64,000 bases of DNA from Cryobacterium sp. Y11 (GCF_002929535.1 NZ_PJJO01000051.1:1-64000), one strand, 5' to 3'; shown: positions 8,126 through 16,904, counted from the stretch's first letter. The notes: generated from the sequence alone by a model not told the origin. Program-made: numbers and translations.

Positions 8126-8436
8126 CGTGGCCCGGCGGGTCAGATGAGCGAAAAGATCAGAGCGATCATGGCGGTGCCTACGCAAACGCGTGAGCTTGCC
8201 GGGGCTCGATCCCTGCCGCATTGGCCGCGGCCAGGCCCCTTGGCCAATTTCTATCAAGTTCCACCGCTAGCGTAGGGTCGGACACACGTGCGCCGGTGTC
8301 GCTGGCCCGTCGCGGCATCCGTTCTGGACGCAGGCCGTCACGCGGAAACGGGTGGATGGTTGCCCCAACCCTGCTGAAGTAGCCAACAACCCAACCGCGC
8401 GAGAAGTCTCCTGTGCCGGGCTGACCGCGCGGCGGG
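8126..8436. other. Intergenic stretch without a recognisable gene
   Basis: I see no coding frame with family-like residues, no tRNA and no clear terminator. It separates the glycosylase gene from the convergent YoeB remnant. One GCATCCG heptamer lies near 8320. Confidence 0.3.
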
Positions 8437-8694
8437 TTAGTAGTGGTACCGACACTGCCACACGATGAGCTGCTCGTTGTCGAAGGAGTAGATCAAGCGG
8501 TGTTTCTGGGTGATTCGCCGGGACTACGGTGAGCCATCCAGGTATTTGAGTTGCTCAGGCTTACCTATTCCCGATGCGGGATCGCGAGGTGTTTCCTTGA
8601 TCAGTATGTCCACTCGCTTCAGGATCGCCCTGTCGGTCGATATCCAGTGCTGGTAATCGTCCCAGCCGTTATCGGTGAAGGCGAGAGTGCGCAT
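8437..8694 (-). pseudogene. yoeB: YoeB/Txe-type toxin with one amber codon
   Basis: An 85-codon Txe/YoeB mRNA interferase frame: FTDNGWDDYQHW, ILKRVDILIKET, GIGKPEQLKYL, then SRRITQKHRLIYSF and the terminal CRYHY. A single TAG at 8524-8526 interrupts it exactly where YoeB has the conserved tryptophan of 'W-S-R-R-I-T'. Without the last 28 codons the catalytic C-terminal residues are lost, so the toxin is dead unless the codon is suppressed. ATG 8694 overlaps the stop of the antitoxin gene, the usual yefM-yoeB order. Confidence 0.88.
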
Positions 8695-8960
8695 TACGCC
8701 GAATCTTGATCTGTCTCGACCAGGTCGCGGGGAGGAGCGCGACCTGCACGTACCTGTTGCGCAGACTCGGCGAGGCGAGCTGCATTTGCGGGGGAACGAA
8801 GAAAAGAGGCCGTTTCGCGGAGGGCGTTGTATTCCTGAGCAGACACGAGAAAAGCAGAGCCACTCTTGGACGTGATCTCGATCTCATTGTGGTCGAGATT
8901 GACCTCTTCGATGAGGCGATACAGGTCTTTGCGTGCAGCTTTTGTGGTAATAGCCCTTTG
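8694..8960 (-). pseudogene. yefM: YefM-type antitoxin lacking a start codon
   Basis: Eighty-six codons read as a YefM/Phd antitoxin: AITTKAARKDLYRLIEEVN, EIEITSKSGSAFLVSAQEYN, ALRETASFLRSPANAARL. The frame upstream is 'tga aga ggg tgg caa agg gct att': no ATG, GTG or TTG lies between the stop and the first conserved residue, and CAA stands where the start is expected. An AGAGG ribosome site is still visible. It seems to have lost its initiation codon, matching the nonsense mutation in the toxin. Confidence 0.8.
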
Positions 8961-9102
8961 CCACCCTCTTCACGTACGTAATTGCGCACGTTTAACAGTC
9001 GGCGGTGGAGATCCTTGTGGCAACGACGGGCCGCTGAGCGCTCGTCAGTCGGGCCCAGTTCACGAGCACAATATCGCTGGCGGTCCCGATTACGAGTGCC
9101 GG

Positions 9103-12045
9103 TCATTCGATTACGGCTCGGTACACCGCAGCCTTTCGACCGGGGAAGAGCCAGCTTATGCAGGCGATGGCAAAGGGCAACAGGATGGCAATGGTCATGA
9201 TGAGCAGCCACGGCGCCGCGAAGGAGGTTCCGGACCCCGGAAGCGTCAGCGCAATCGGTGGGATCAGCCCGACGGCGGTACCCAGCACGGCACCGGTTCC
9301 GGCAATCATCACGGCTTGCCAGAATCCGAATCCGCGCTGCACGCGCGGGCTGCTGCCGATAGCCGCCAGCGTCGCCTGGTCACGGCGACCGTCGAAGCGT
9401 GCCAGCCCGATCGCCACGGCAGCCGCGCCAACGGCAATCAGCGCGCTCAGAGCCAGAAGTCCCCACGATAGGGCGTTTGAGGCCATCGTCGGTCCGCGCT
9501 CTACCTCAGCCCAGTATTGACCGGGTTGCTGAATGAGCGTGTCAATTGCCGCGTTGAGCGCATCCGTTTGATCATCTGTCGGCAGGGTGGTGGTGGAGGC
9601 GAGAACTATCGAATCGGCATAGTCGAGCCCGAGCGTCTGAGCGGTCTGCTCAGAGATAAAGATGCCGAAGTTAATTGGATGGGCGGCCTCTTGGACCACC
9701 GCATTGATGCTCACGCTCTTTTCTGCCTCGCCCATTCCCTCGCCGAAACGACTTGTTCCATAGAAGGAGTCCTGCCAGGATTCGGCCGTCCACCAGGAAA
9801 CGGTTACCTTATCGTCGGTCAGATACTCCGGGTAGAGCGAGACGGCTCCGCCATTGGCCAGCGCATCCTTGGCCGCTTGGGTCGGTTCAGCATCCAGGAT
9901 GAGTGCAAGATCGGCGTTATCGCCGACCGTGATGTGGTCTCGGCTGCCATTGACACTGATGCCACTCGTGACGAAAGAGTGCTGACACCGCCAGTCACCT
10001 TCCATCTCCTTCATGGCCTGTCGCGCAGCCTGGTTCGTTAGTGGACCATCCCACGCGGATATGGCGGAGCACCGGTTGGCCGGAGGGAGAGCGAGAGCGG
10101 GCACGAGTTGAGCCGCCTCTGTGTCGGAGAGCTGAGCGTCCGGCGATGCCGGGCCGCGGGCATCCGCAACGCCCTTGAGTGTGCGCACGGTATCGACGTC
10201 GACGGCGGCGCGTACGGCAGCCACGAACTCGTCTGGCTTGGTATACATCGCCTGTAGCCGCGTCTCCTGATCCCAATAGTTGAGCGTGAGCCGCACTTGT
10301 CCTGGCATGGTCGAATAGCCATAGTTGGCGCGGCTGGTTGTCTCGGTGCTGGTCATCATGGTCATGGCGAAGACGGCCGCGAAAACCGTCGTCATGATTA
10401 CCGCCAAAGCAGGAACGCTTCGGCCGGGATTGCGTGAAGCATCGCGAGAGGCCAGCCGGGCAGCTACGCCTCTGTGTGAGAGCAGTCGAGCCAGGAATCG
10501 GAGCACGAGGCCACTGCAGAGCAGCAGTCCGAGCTGAGCCACGATCGGCCCCACGAGCAACAGTGCAAATAACGCTCCGTAGAGTATGCCCCGCGAGTCA
10601 AGAAAGCCCCGCTCGGCCAGAACGATGTTCAGGATGCCGCCGAGCAGCGTGAGAGAAACGCCGCCGAGCACGGCGATGATGCCGATGATCGGGCGTCGTT
10701 TGCTTGGAGTGGAGCGGCGTCTGGCACCGCGCAAAGCAGCTATCACGTCGAGTTTCGACGCGCGGATTGCGGGAACGACGGCGCCGGCCCAGCCGATGAT
10801 GATGGCGAAGATGGCGACGCCGATCATGGCGGGCCACCAAAGGTGGTACCCGAAATACATGGTCGCGCTGCCGTCGTTGGTGAGCCACATGAACACCGAA
10901 CCGGCTCCAATGCCGACCCCGACGCCAGCAATGCCGCCGAGCGCGCCGAGGACAACGCCGTTTGCCGCAATGATCGAGAAGATGGTCGACCGGTTGGAGC
11001 CGACGCTGGCCACCGTCGCGAGCGAACGCTCCTGGGCTCTGGCACCGACCGCGAATGCGGCGCCCGCCAGGAGCATCACCTCGAGGAGACCAAATCCCAC
11101 GATCAACCCAGCGACCACGATCCAAGTGCCGCGGGCGCTACCCTCGCTCACGGAGGGATGCGTGCCAGCCGGAGGCGGATTCTCGACGACGTCCCGCGAG
11201 AGCGCGACAATGCCGTGCTCGTTCAACTTCTGAACCTGCGCCCAGTCCACAATCGCATCTGGAACATAGGTGTTCGCTTCCGGATTGTTTTCGGCGTTTG
11301 TGTCACCGCCGAAGGTTCCGGCAAATCCGAACAGGGTCTGACCGCTGGAGGGCTGGGTTCGATCATCGAGTTCGCCAACCACCGTCACAGTCTTCTGCAC
11401 GGGCGCCAGCAGCTCGGCCTCATCGCCGAGGCTGAGACCCAACCGGTCGAGCATCGCGGCGGATGCCATCACCTCGTTGGCGTTCTGAGGAGTCTGGCCG
11501 GCCGTCACGTCATAGTGGCCCGCCAGTGACGGGTCCCAGGTTTCGCCCTCGACGGCATCGAGCACTGCTACACCGGAACGGGTTTTCGCCGTCACTGATG
11601 TGTCGAAAACTGGAATCATTCGGGTGTCGGCTGGAAACAGTGCGCGTAGTTCAACCGGCTCGGTCTCTTCGCCGGTTGGGTCGCTATACATAATCGAGAA
11701 CGGGTCTTGGTGGAGGCTCCGGCCCGGCATGGAGAGCTGAATCTGAGCTTCTGTGTGCCCGAGGGTGACGGCCAAACGTTCCGCCGTCGTTGCCACGGTG
11801 CTCGGGATGATCAGGGTGATCGCAGCCATTCCGGCGACCGGCAGTGCGACCAGGGTGACGATCAGGGCGCTGCGGCCCAAAGACCGGGCGCTTGACCGGC
11901 GGGCGATTCGCAGGGCGACCCGCGCTCGGCGGAGGGCGGCGAGAAAGCGAGGCGGAGTGTCTGGCATTCCCGAGGCTCGGCGTTGCGCGGCCGGGGCGGC
12001 GTGAGCGGATGTGCGGCGGGGGCCAGCACGCTTCACGCTGTGCAC
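9103..12045 (-). CDS. FtsX-like ABC transporter permease
   Basis: 980 residues, the long MacB/FtsX-type permease: a first TM near 60-80, a large extracytoplasmic domain (about 85-300), a three-helix FtsX block (about 305-430), another TM pair and FtsX-like block, a second large outer domain (about 560-830) and a final three-helix block before LFPGRKAAVYRAVIE. It partners with the ATPase just upstream, overlapping it by 13 bases. Such systems export or sense peptides and antibiotics at the membrane; substrate unknown. The GTG at 12045 is the longest start; an ATG at 11967 is an alternative because the first residues are basic and poorly conserved. Confidence 0.88.
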   Translation of the reverse strand: MHSVKRAGPRRTSAHAAPAAQRRASGMPDTPPRFLAALRRARVALRIARRSSARSLGRSALIVTLVALPVAGMAAITLIIPSTVATTAERLAVTLGHTEAQIQLSMPGRSLHQDPFSIMYSDPTGEETEPVELRALFPADTRMIPVFDTSVTAKTRSGVAVLDAVEGETWDPSLAGHYDVTAGQTPQNANEVMASAAMLDRLGLSLGDEAELLAPVQKTVTVVGELDDRTQPSSGQTLFGFAGTFGGDTNAENNPEANTYVPDAIVDWAQVQKLNEHGIVALSRDVVENPPPAGTHPSVSEGSARGTWIVVAGLIVGFGLLEVMLLAGAAFAVGARAQERSLATVASVGSNRSTIFSIIAANGVVLGALGGIAGVGVGIGAGSVFMWLTNDGSATMYFGYHLWWPAMIGVAIFAIIIGWAGAVVPAIRASKLDVIAALRGARRRSTPSKRRPIIGIIAVLGGVSLTLLGGILNIVLAERGFLDSRGILYGALFALLLVGPIVAQLGLLLCSGLVLRFLARLLSHRGVAARLASRDASRNPGRSVPALAVIMTTVFAAVFAMTMMTSTETTSRANYGYSTMPGQVRLTLNYWDQETRLQAMYTKPDEFVAAVRAAVDVDTVRTLKGVADARGPASPDAQLSDTEAAQLVPALALPPANRCSAISAWDGPLTNQAARQAMKEMEGDWRCQHSFVTSGISVNGSRDHITVGDNADLALILDAEPTQAAKDALANGGAVSLYPEYLTDDKVTVSWWTAESWQDSFYGTSRFGEGMGEAEKSVSINAVVQEAAHPINFGIFISEQTAQTLGLDYADSIVLASTTTLPTDDQTDALNAAIDTLIQQPGQYWAEVERGPTMASNALSWGLLALSALIAVGAAAVAIGLARFDGRRDQATLAAIGSSPRVQRGFGFWQAVMIAGTGAVLGTAVGLIPPIALTLPGSGTSFAAPWLLIMTIAILLPFAIACISWLFPGRKAAVYRAVIE

Positions 12046-12797
12046 CGTCCGGCGAGGAGTGATTCGGGACGGTCGCGCACGTTCTCGTCCACGATCCGGC
12101 CGTCGCGGAGGAACACGATGCGGTCGGCCCAGGCCGCGTGGCGTGCATCGTGGGTGACCAGGATGCCGCCGGCACCGGCATCCACTCGGTCGCGGATCAT
12201 GCGCAGAACGCCCTCACCGGTAGCGGAATCGAGGGCACCGGTGGGTTCGTCAGCGAGGATCAGACGTCGGGTACCGACGATGGCGCGGGCGATCGCAACC
12301 CGCTGCTGCTGACCACCGGACAGGTCATCGGGGAAGCGTTGCGCGCGGTCCTTCAGCCCGACCGCCGCGAGTGCGTCGAGGCCAGCCGGGCGCGTCTTCC
12401 GGTGCGGCCATCCGTCCAGTTCGAGCGGCAGGGTGACGTTTTCCAGCGCAGTGAGCGTCGGGATCAGATTGAAGTCCTGAAACACAAAGCCCAGCGTGCG
12501 CCGGCGCAGGATGGCAATTTGCGCCGAGGGCAGGTCGGAGAGCCATTGACCCTCGATGACTACTTCGCCGCTGGTCGGCTGGGTCAGCCCACCGGCAATT
12601 GTCAGCAGGGTCGATTTACCCGAACCAGAAGCACCCATGATCGCGACGAGCTCGCCGCGGGATACCGTGAGGTCGATGCCCGACAGGGCCGATACGGAGG
12701 TCTCGCCCTTACCGTAGTGCATGGCAACCCCGTCGAGGCGCAGAAGTTCACCGGGCGTCGTGGGGCGCGTTGGGCCTGTGGCGAGGTGCGTGCTCAT
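12033..12797 (-). CDS. ABC transporter ATP-binding protein (MacB/LolD-like)
   Basis: 254 residues with the complete ABC set: Walker A GASGSGKST, Q-loop FVFQDFNL, signature LSGGQQQRVAIARA, Walker B ILADEPTGALD and the switch histidine in GILVTHDARH. The FQDFNLIPTLTALENV stretch is typical of ATPases that serve FtsX-type permeases, as is the gene order here. It overlaps the PadR gene upstream by four bases, so regulator, ATPase and permease form one operon read leftwards from about 13,423. Confidence 0.95.
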   Translation of the reverse strand: MSTHLATGPTRPTTPGELLRLDGVAMHYGKGETSVSALSGIDLTVSRGELVAIMGASGSGKSTLLTIAGGLTQPTSGEVVIEGQWLSDLPSAQIAILRRRTLGFVFQDFNLIPTLTALENVTLPLELDGWPHRKTRPAGLDALAAVGLKDRAQRFPDDLSGGQQQRVAIARAIVGTRRLILADEPTGALDSATGEGVLRMIRDRVDAGAGGILVTHDARHAAWADRIVFLRDGRIVDENVRDRPESLLAGRCTA

Positions 12798-13423
12798 CGC
12801 GAACCAGCGACCTGTGCGTCGTTTTTCGCAGCCGCCCTGACCGGCCGGCCGCGCTTGGGCGGTTCCAGCGTGAGCGGCATCGGCGCCATCACACCGGCCG
12901 CGGATGCCCGTGCCAGCGTCGCCTCCGAATGGTCGAGCCAGCGCACCTCGGCTTCTGCGGCGAAGATGAGCGAGTCGATGACGAGCTGCCAGGCGAGGTC
13001 CCCGGCGGACTCCGGATCGCCGCTCGCGTTCTTGGTCTTCGTTAGATCCTGCAGTGTGCGCAGGCTCCCGCTTCGTTGCACCTGGATCACTGCGGAAATG
13101 TCGACACCGGGCAGGGTGACCGCGATGGCCAGCTTGATCGCGAGCTCGTCACGCGCGGCGGCCGAGCGCACAACGGGGGAGCCGAGCCAGCTCGCCACTT
13201 CGGTGTGACCGGCATCCGTGATCTGGTAATACACGTGGCCGTGATCGTCGGTGTCGCCCGTGGCGACGAGGCCATCGCGCTCGAGCCGGTCGAGAGTGTT
13301 GTAGATCTGACCAACATTCAGCGGCCAGATCGACCCGGTGCGGCGATCGAACTCCGTTCGCAGTTGGTAGCCGTAGCACGGTCCCTGATCGAGGATGGCG
13401 AGAAGGCTTTGACGAACGGACAT
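12794..13423 (-). CDS. PadR family transcriptional regulator of the ABC operon
   Basis: 209 residues: PadR winged helix (SLLAILDQGPCYGYQL, QIYNTLDRLERDGLV, VYYQITDAGHTEVASWL) followed by an antiparallel coiled-coil dimerisation region (about residues 80-185) and a basic tail. ATG 13423 follows GGGAG and was preferred to an ATG 60 bases upstream. It is the first gene of the operon with the ATPase and FtsX permease, a frequent arrangement in which PadR represses the exporter until a drug or peptide appears. Upstream, GGTAT and ATACC lie as short inverted arms around 13,480-13,510 and may be its operator. Confidence 0.92.
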   Translation of the reverse strand: MSVRQSLLAILDQGPCYGYQLRTEFDRRTGSIWPLNVGQIYNTLDRLERDGLVATGDTDDHGHVYYQITDAGHTEVASWLGSPVVRSAAARDELAIKLAIAVTLPGVDISAVIQVQRSGSLRTLQDLTKTKNASGDPESAGDLAWQLVIDSLIFAAEAEVRWLDHSEATLARASAAGVMAPMPLTLEPPKRGRPVRAAAKNDAQVAGSR

Positions 13424-13674
13424 AGTGCTCCCTGAAGTTGCGTGTTGCGGTCGCGGAAGAATCCGGAAGTTCAGGTAATGCAAACCCGGTATCTAGTTAC
13501 ATAGTATTGACATACCGAGAATGCACCTAATTGGGCATGGCACGAGGGAAGGGTCACGTTCACGACCGTATTCGGTGCCACTGTCGATGCACCATTATTT
13601 CCGCACCGCACATGTAAGTAGCCAGCGGTGAGTATTGGCGTACGCGGTAGCTACGGGCGTGGGCTGCGTTGTTG

Positions 13675-14268
13675 CTAAGCGGCTGCGGCTTTCTGCTTGA
13701 GGGCGCGGGGCCAGATTGTGTAGGACACAGCCCAGATCACTTCAATGCCGCAGATCGTTATCAGGATTGGGTACCAATGCGCCAGGGCGGCCGTCTGCGC
13801 GGCGTTGCCTACCAACCAGATCAGGCCGAACAGGACGAGAGCGGAGATTGCCGCTGCGAGCAGGGTGCGCGCGACGTCCTTCCAGCAGGCCACGGTGTAA
13901 TCAGTTCCGGAGAGACGTGTTGGTGCGGGGCCGTCGGCGAACCGGTGAGAGAAGCGGATGTCGGCCCAGCGGACCATCCCCGGGCCGTAGGCGATCGAGA
14001 AGCCAATGTAAACCGCGGCCAGGCCGTGCGCCCATTCCGCGTCAGCGCCTGCGCGGAGGTGCACCGCGGTCGTGGTCAATAGCACCAGGTCGATGACCGG
14101 GGCGAGAGCGATCAGCATAAGGCCGAGACGCTTGGCTTTGAAGATGTAGCGAGCGACCAGGCCCCCCACGATGACGGCCCAGAACCCGATCTCGCAGGCG
14201 ATGATGATACCCAAGATCACAAGCCGCTCCGCCCTTCGTAGTTGCCGCACGCGCGTCGTAATTGGCAT
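13675..14268 (-). CDS. Integral membrane protein of unknown function
   Basis: 197 residues with five hydrophobic segments: VILGIIIACEIGFWAVIVGG, LGLMLIALAPVIDLVLL, a weaker one near HGLAAVYIGFSIAYG, LLAAAISALVLFGLIWLVG and ILITICGIEVIWAVSYTIW. Between helices 3 and 4 is a conserved-looking hydrophilic loop (VRWADIRFSHRF). No catalytic signature or named family was recognised. It stands alone between the PadR operon and decayed toxin-antitoxin genes. Confidence 0.75.
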   Translation of the reverse strand: MPITTRVRQLRRAERLVILGIIIACEIGFWAVIVGGLVARYIFKAKRLGLMLIALAPVIDLVLLTTTAVHLRAGADAEWAHGLAAVYIGFSIAYGPGMVRWADIRFSHRFADGPAPTRLSGTDYTVACWKDVARTLLAAAISALVLFGLIWLVGNAAQTAALAHWYPILITICGIEVIWAVSYTIWPRALKQKAAAA

Positions 14269-14316
14269 GGCTGCAGGTCATCTTGGCACATTCCGGGCGT
14301 CCAGTAGTGTGGCGGT

Positions 14317-14502
14317 GTGTCTACCCTTCAGATCCCCTCATCGCGACGTCGAATTTGGACTGGGGGAATTATCTACAGCCCGGTTATTTTTGCGATCGGG
14401 CTGTGGGTGAGCTTGACCACTGGAGAGTGGATTGCTCTTCTCAGTGCAGGAGGCTTGGTGGTTTTCCCTGTGAGCGGTCCTTATGTCCGCATTCTGGGTT
14501 GA
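14317..14502 (+). CDS. Small hydrophobic protein, hypothetical
   Basis: A 61-residue frame from GTG 14317 with two hydrophobic stretches (IIYSPVIFAIGLWVSL and LLSAGGLVVFPVSG) separated by TTGEW, suggesting a two-TM hairpin. No family recognised and no strong ribosome site. Its 3' part overlaps the tail of the opposite-strand toxin remnant, which lowers confidence that it is expressed. Confidence 0.4.
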   Translation: MSTLQIPSSRRRIWTGGIIYSPVIFAIGLWVSLTTGEWIALLSAGGLVVFPVSGPYVRILG

Positions 14503-14660
14503 TTTATCTCCGCCGGTCAGTGGCAAAAACTAGACGGTCACCTTTGCATGAGAAGTACACGCGGTATCCAGGGCCGGAGTTGATGCGCAATTCGACAAAC
14601 ACCAGGGGCGACGTTTTCGCCACGGTCTCTGGAAAACCCCGGACGGGCGGATAGTCCTAA
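14450..14660 (-). pseudogene. RelE/HigB-type toxin remnant, multiple frameshifts
   Basis: Downstream of the antitoxin remnant the minus strand reads ELRINSGPGYRVYFSCKGDR in one frame and LPLTGGDKSTQNADIRTAHR in the next. Together these match the core of Gp49/HigB-like RelE-superfamily toxins (E-L-R-I...G-P-G-Y-R-V-Y-F...L-T-G-G-D-K-S-T-Q...D-I). The shift sits in a five-T run; a sixth T restores the frame. A further shift upstream of ELRI and loss of the first 30 or so residues mean the gene is dead. The end is approximate. Confidence 0.65.
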
Positions 14661-14669
14661 CGCCACGGA

Positions 14670-14962
14670 TCAGCGCGTGGCGACGTCGATGCCGAAACGG
14701 GCCGAAAAGTCGGCGAGGGGAATATCGGGGGCCTCTTCGGCGGCACGCTCGCGAACGACGGCCGCGATCTTTAGATGCTCAAAAATGGCAGAAGTGACGC
14801 GTAAAGCGCGAAGGAGATCACAACAGTTTCCGGCTTGCTATGAGCGCCGAACACAACGGGCTGAGCCGCGAGACCCTCGATGCGGAAGCGCGCGAGAGCA
14901 GTGGGGAGCTCGGAGCGGGGTTCACGGCTGGGAGGAATGGAGAAAGAAGCTGCAATCGTCAT
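14670..14962 (-). pseudogene. Antitoxin (Phd/YefM-like) with one frameshift
   Basis: From ATG 14962 the frame reads TIAASFSIPPSREPRSELP, then AQPVVFGAHSKPETVVISFA, LYASLLPF. It ends early, but the next frame continues without a gap as EHLKIAAVVRERAAEEAP and FSARFGID to a TGA at 14670-14672. The break is in a five-T run; one extra T would give a single gene of about 97 codons. It precedes a RelE-like toxin remnant, which supports the antitoxin call. The operator-like dyad lies 17 bases upstream. Confidence 0.65.
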
Positions 14963-14978
14963 GCGTTCAGTTCACGCG

Positions 14979-15010
14979 CGTGACACGCTTGTGTAGATAT
15001 GTGTGTCACG
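14979..15010. promoter_or_regulatory. Palindrome upstream of the antitoxin remnant
   Basis: CGTGACAC (14979-14986) and GTGTCACG (15003-15010) are perfect 8-bp inverted arms with a 16-bp spacer, directly upstream of the antitoxin start. Toxin-antitoxin operons are usually autorepressed at such sites. No DNA-binding data support it here. Confidence 0.5.
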
Positions 15011-15059
15011 GTTCCGAGTTGTTCGGCAAACCACGCGCGTAGGCGAGTTGGCCCGGATC

Positions 15060-15145
15060 GGCAGGATTTTGCGAAAGGGGCGCGGCAATGGCGAGCTTGA
15101 TCGCGAGGTCATCGCGGGCAGCGCCGGGTAGCGGATCGGCCGACG
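15060..15145 (-). pseudogene. PadR gene scrap
   Basis: About 28 codons read ADPLPGAARDDLAIKLAIAA, closely resembling RSAAARDELAIKLAIAVT in the PadR protein encoded at 12794-13423. The similarity is also plain at the DNA level. It has no start, no winged helix and no C-terminal part, so it is a remnant of a second PadR gene. Confidence 0.5.
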
Positions 15146-15172
15146 GCACCCATTACCCTGAATCGTCAGCGA

Positions 15173-16216
15173 CTATTTGGCGGCGAGCAGCCGCTGCACC
15201 CGCGGCTTGACCTCGGTGGCGAGCAGGGTGAGTGACTCAAGCAAGTATTCCTGGGGGAGCCCGCCGTGATCACCCTGAAAAAAGTGGCGCATGTGGCCGA
15301 GGTGTCGATGCAGCTCGACGATTCTCGTGGCGATGTCATCCGGGTCGCCGACGAAATATGCATTTGGCGCGTTGACCTGGGCCAGAAAGTCGCGCCGTTG
15401 CGGGGCCGGCCAGCCGCGAAGCTTGCCCATTTCGAGGTTGAGGTTGACCCATCCGGGGTAGAGCCGATCGATGGCTTCCTGCTTCGTGGGAGCCACCAGC
15501 CCGAAGGTCGCCACCGAGACCTTGATGTTGTCTCCGCTGTGCCCGGCTTGGGCGGCGGACTGCCGGTAGAGGTTGGCGAGTGGGGCGAAGCGATGCGGTT
15601 GCCCACCGATGATGCCGTAGGAGATGGGCAGACCGAGGCGTCCGGCACGGGCCGACGACGGCGCGCTGCCGCCGGTGGCGATCCAAATCGGAAGCGAGCC
15701 GTTGACCGGGCGCGGCACAACGGCCAGGTCTGAAATCGACGGGCGTGTGCGCCCCGTCCAGGTCACGTGCTCGGCCTGGCTGTTATTCAGGGTCAATAAT
15801 AGGTCGAGCTTCTGGGCATAGAGCTCGTCGTAGTCGTTCAGATCGAACCCGAACAGCGGAAACGTCTCAACCGAGGAGCCGCGACCGGCGGTGATCTCGA
15901 TGCGGCCGCCGCCGGAGATGGCGTCTGCGGTGGCGAGCTGCTGGAAGACCCGCACTGGGTCATCCGTCGAGATGATACTGGCCGCACTGCCGAGCGTGAT
16001 CTGCGTCGTCGCGGCTGCGGCGGCCGCGATCAGGGCGCTGGGCGAGGACGCTGGCATCGACACGGTGTGGTGTTCGCCGATACCGAAGTAGTCGAGGCCG
16101 ACCGTGTCGGCATGCACGATGGCATCGAACAGGTTCTTGATTGCCTCCGCGGTCGAGCGTGAGCTGCCATCGGGGTTGAGCTGGGTGTCGCCGAAGCTGT
16201 AGGCGCCGATTTGCAA
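15173..16216 (-). CDS. LLM-class flavin-dependent oxidoreductase
   Basis: 347 residues of the bacterial-luciferase-like TIM-barrel family, which uses FMN or F420. Typical elements are DYFGIGEHHTVSMPASSP, ITLGSAASIISTDDPVRVFQ, GGRIEITAGRGS and PIWIATGGSAPSS. The start is a TTG at 16216, preceded by GGAG at the right distance; the longer reading upstream is arginine/serine-rich and unlike the family. It lies 25 bases after a gene for an F420-dependent-NADP-oxidoreductase-like protein, so the pair is probably an operon. Relatives are often annotated as monooxygenases; substrate unknown. Confidence 0.9.
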   Translation of the reverse strand: MQIGAYSFGDTQLNPDGSSRSTAEAIKNLFDAIVHADTVGLDYFGIGEHHTVSMPASSPSALIAAAAAATTQITLGSAASIISTDDPVRVFQQLATADAISGGGRIEITAGRGSSVETFPLFGFDLNDYDELYAQKLDLLLTLNNSQAEHVTWTGRTRPSISDLAVVPRPVNGSLPIWIATGGSAPSSARAGRLGLPISYGIIGGQPHRFAPLANLYRQSAAQAGHSGDNIKVSVATFGLVAPTKQEAIDRLYPGWVNLNLEMGKLRGWPAPQRRDFLAQVNAPNAYFVGDPDDIATRIVELHRHLGHMRHFFQGDHGGLPQEYLLESLTLLATEVKPRVQRLLAAK

Positions 16217-16241
16217 GGTGGTCTCCGTTAGGTGGGTGGGT

Positions 16242-16904
16242 TTAGGCAGCGTCCGCGAGCGGACTGGCCTTCTGAATGAGGGCGACAAGCTGGTGTGCCG
16301 TGTGGCTGCCCGTGAAGATTTCGGTGGCCGGCTCAAAGGACCGGCCAGCGGCGAGCGGTCCGGCGTCGACGGCGTCATAACCGAGGCGGTCGATGAAGGT
16401 GGCGACGAGCGCCTTCGCCTCGGCGTCGTCACCGGCGAGCGCGAGAGCGCGGCGGGTCACGTCACCGGCGGCCTTGTCGTCTTCTTCGAGCTCGTGATAG
16501 CCAATATGGTTGAGCGATTTCACCACCCGGGCGTTGAGTAGAAAGCCTTCGACGACCTCGCTCGTCGTGCGGGGATCGCTCTCGAAGTCATCAAAGACCC
16601 CGTCGATCGGGGCCCAATAATTCATCGCGTCAATGACAATTCGGCCGGCCAGCTCGTGCGGGTTCAGGGTGCGGTACTTGTGCAGCGGAATGGCCAACAC
16701 CACCAGATCGGATGCTGCGGCCTGGCTCGATTCCACCGCCACAGCCCCGGGGGTCACAATATCGACCAGTAGGGCGTTTTCGGCTGCGGGTTTGGCGGTC
16801 GCTATCCGCACCTGGTAACCGGCTTTCAGCGCCTGACGGGCCAGGGCCGTTCCCACTCGCCCAGATCCCAGAATGCCGATGGTGGTGTCTCGGTGATTGC
16901 TCAA
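16242..16904 (-). CDS. NADP/F420-binding oxidoreductase (NADPH-F420 reductase-like)
   Basis: 220 residues with an N-terminal Rossmann fold: IGILGSGRVGTALARQALKA (G-x-G-x-x-G), then VRIATAKP and the acidic stretch SDLVVLAIPLHKY. The domain matches the F420-dependent NADP oxidoreductase group, including DAMNYWAP and NHIGYHELEED. A TTG at 16904, eight bases after GGGAG, is the favoured start; the ATG at 16943 would run closer to the divergent MarR operator. It heads a two-gene operon with the LLM-family flavoprotein, to which it might supply reduced cofactor (inferred). Confidence 0.85.
   Translation of the reverse strand: MSNHRDTTIGILGSGRVGTALARQALKAGYQVRIATAKPAAENALLVDIVTPGAVAVESSQAAASDLVVLAIPLHKYRTLNPHELAGRIVIDAMNYWAPIDGVFDDFESDPRTTSEVVEGFLLNARVVKSLNHIGYHELEEDDKAAGDVTRRALALAGDDAEAKALVATFIDRLGYDAVDAGPLAAGRSFEPATEIFTGSHTAHQLVALIQKASPLADAA

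Noticed and set aside
1466-8526. TAG recoded as tryptophan in this organism
   Set aside because: TAG serves as an ordinary stop elsewhere in the window, tryptophan is otherwise TGG in the same genes, and the affected genes carry other lesions.
1-9000. Prophage or integrative element
   Set aside because: No integrase, transposase, structural phage gene or attachment repeat was seen; only scattered gene remnants.
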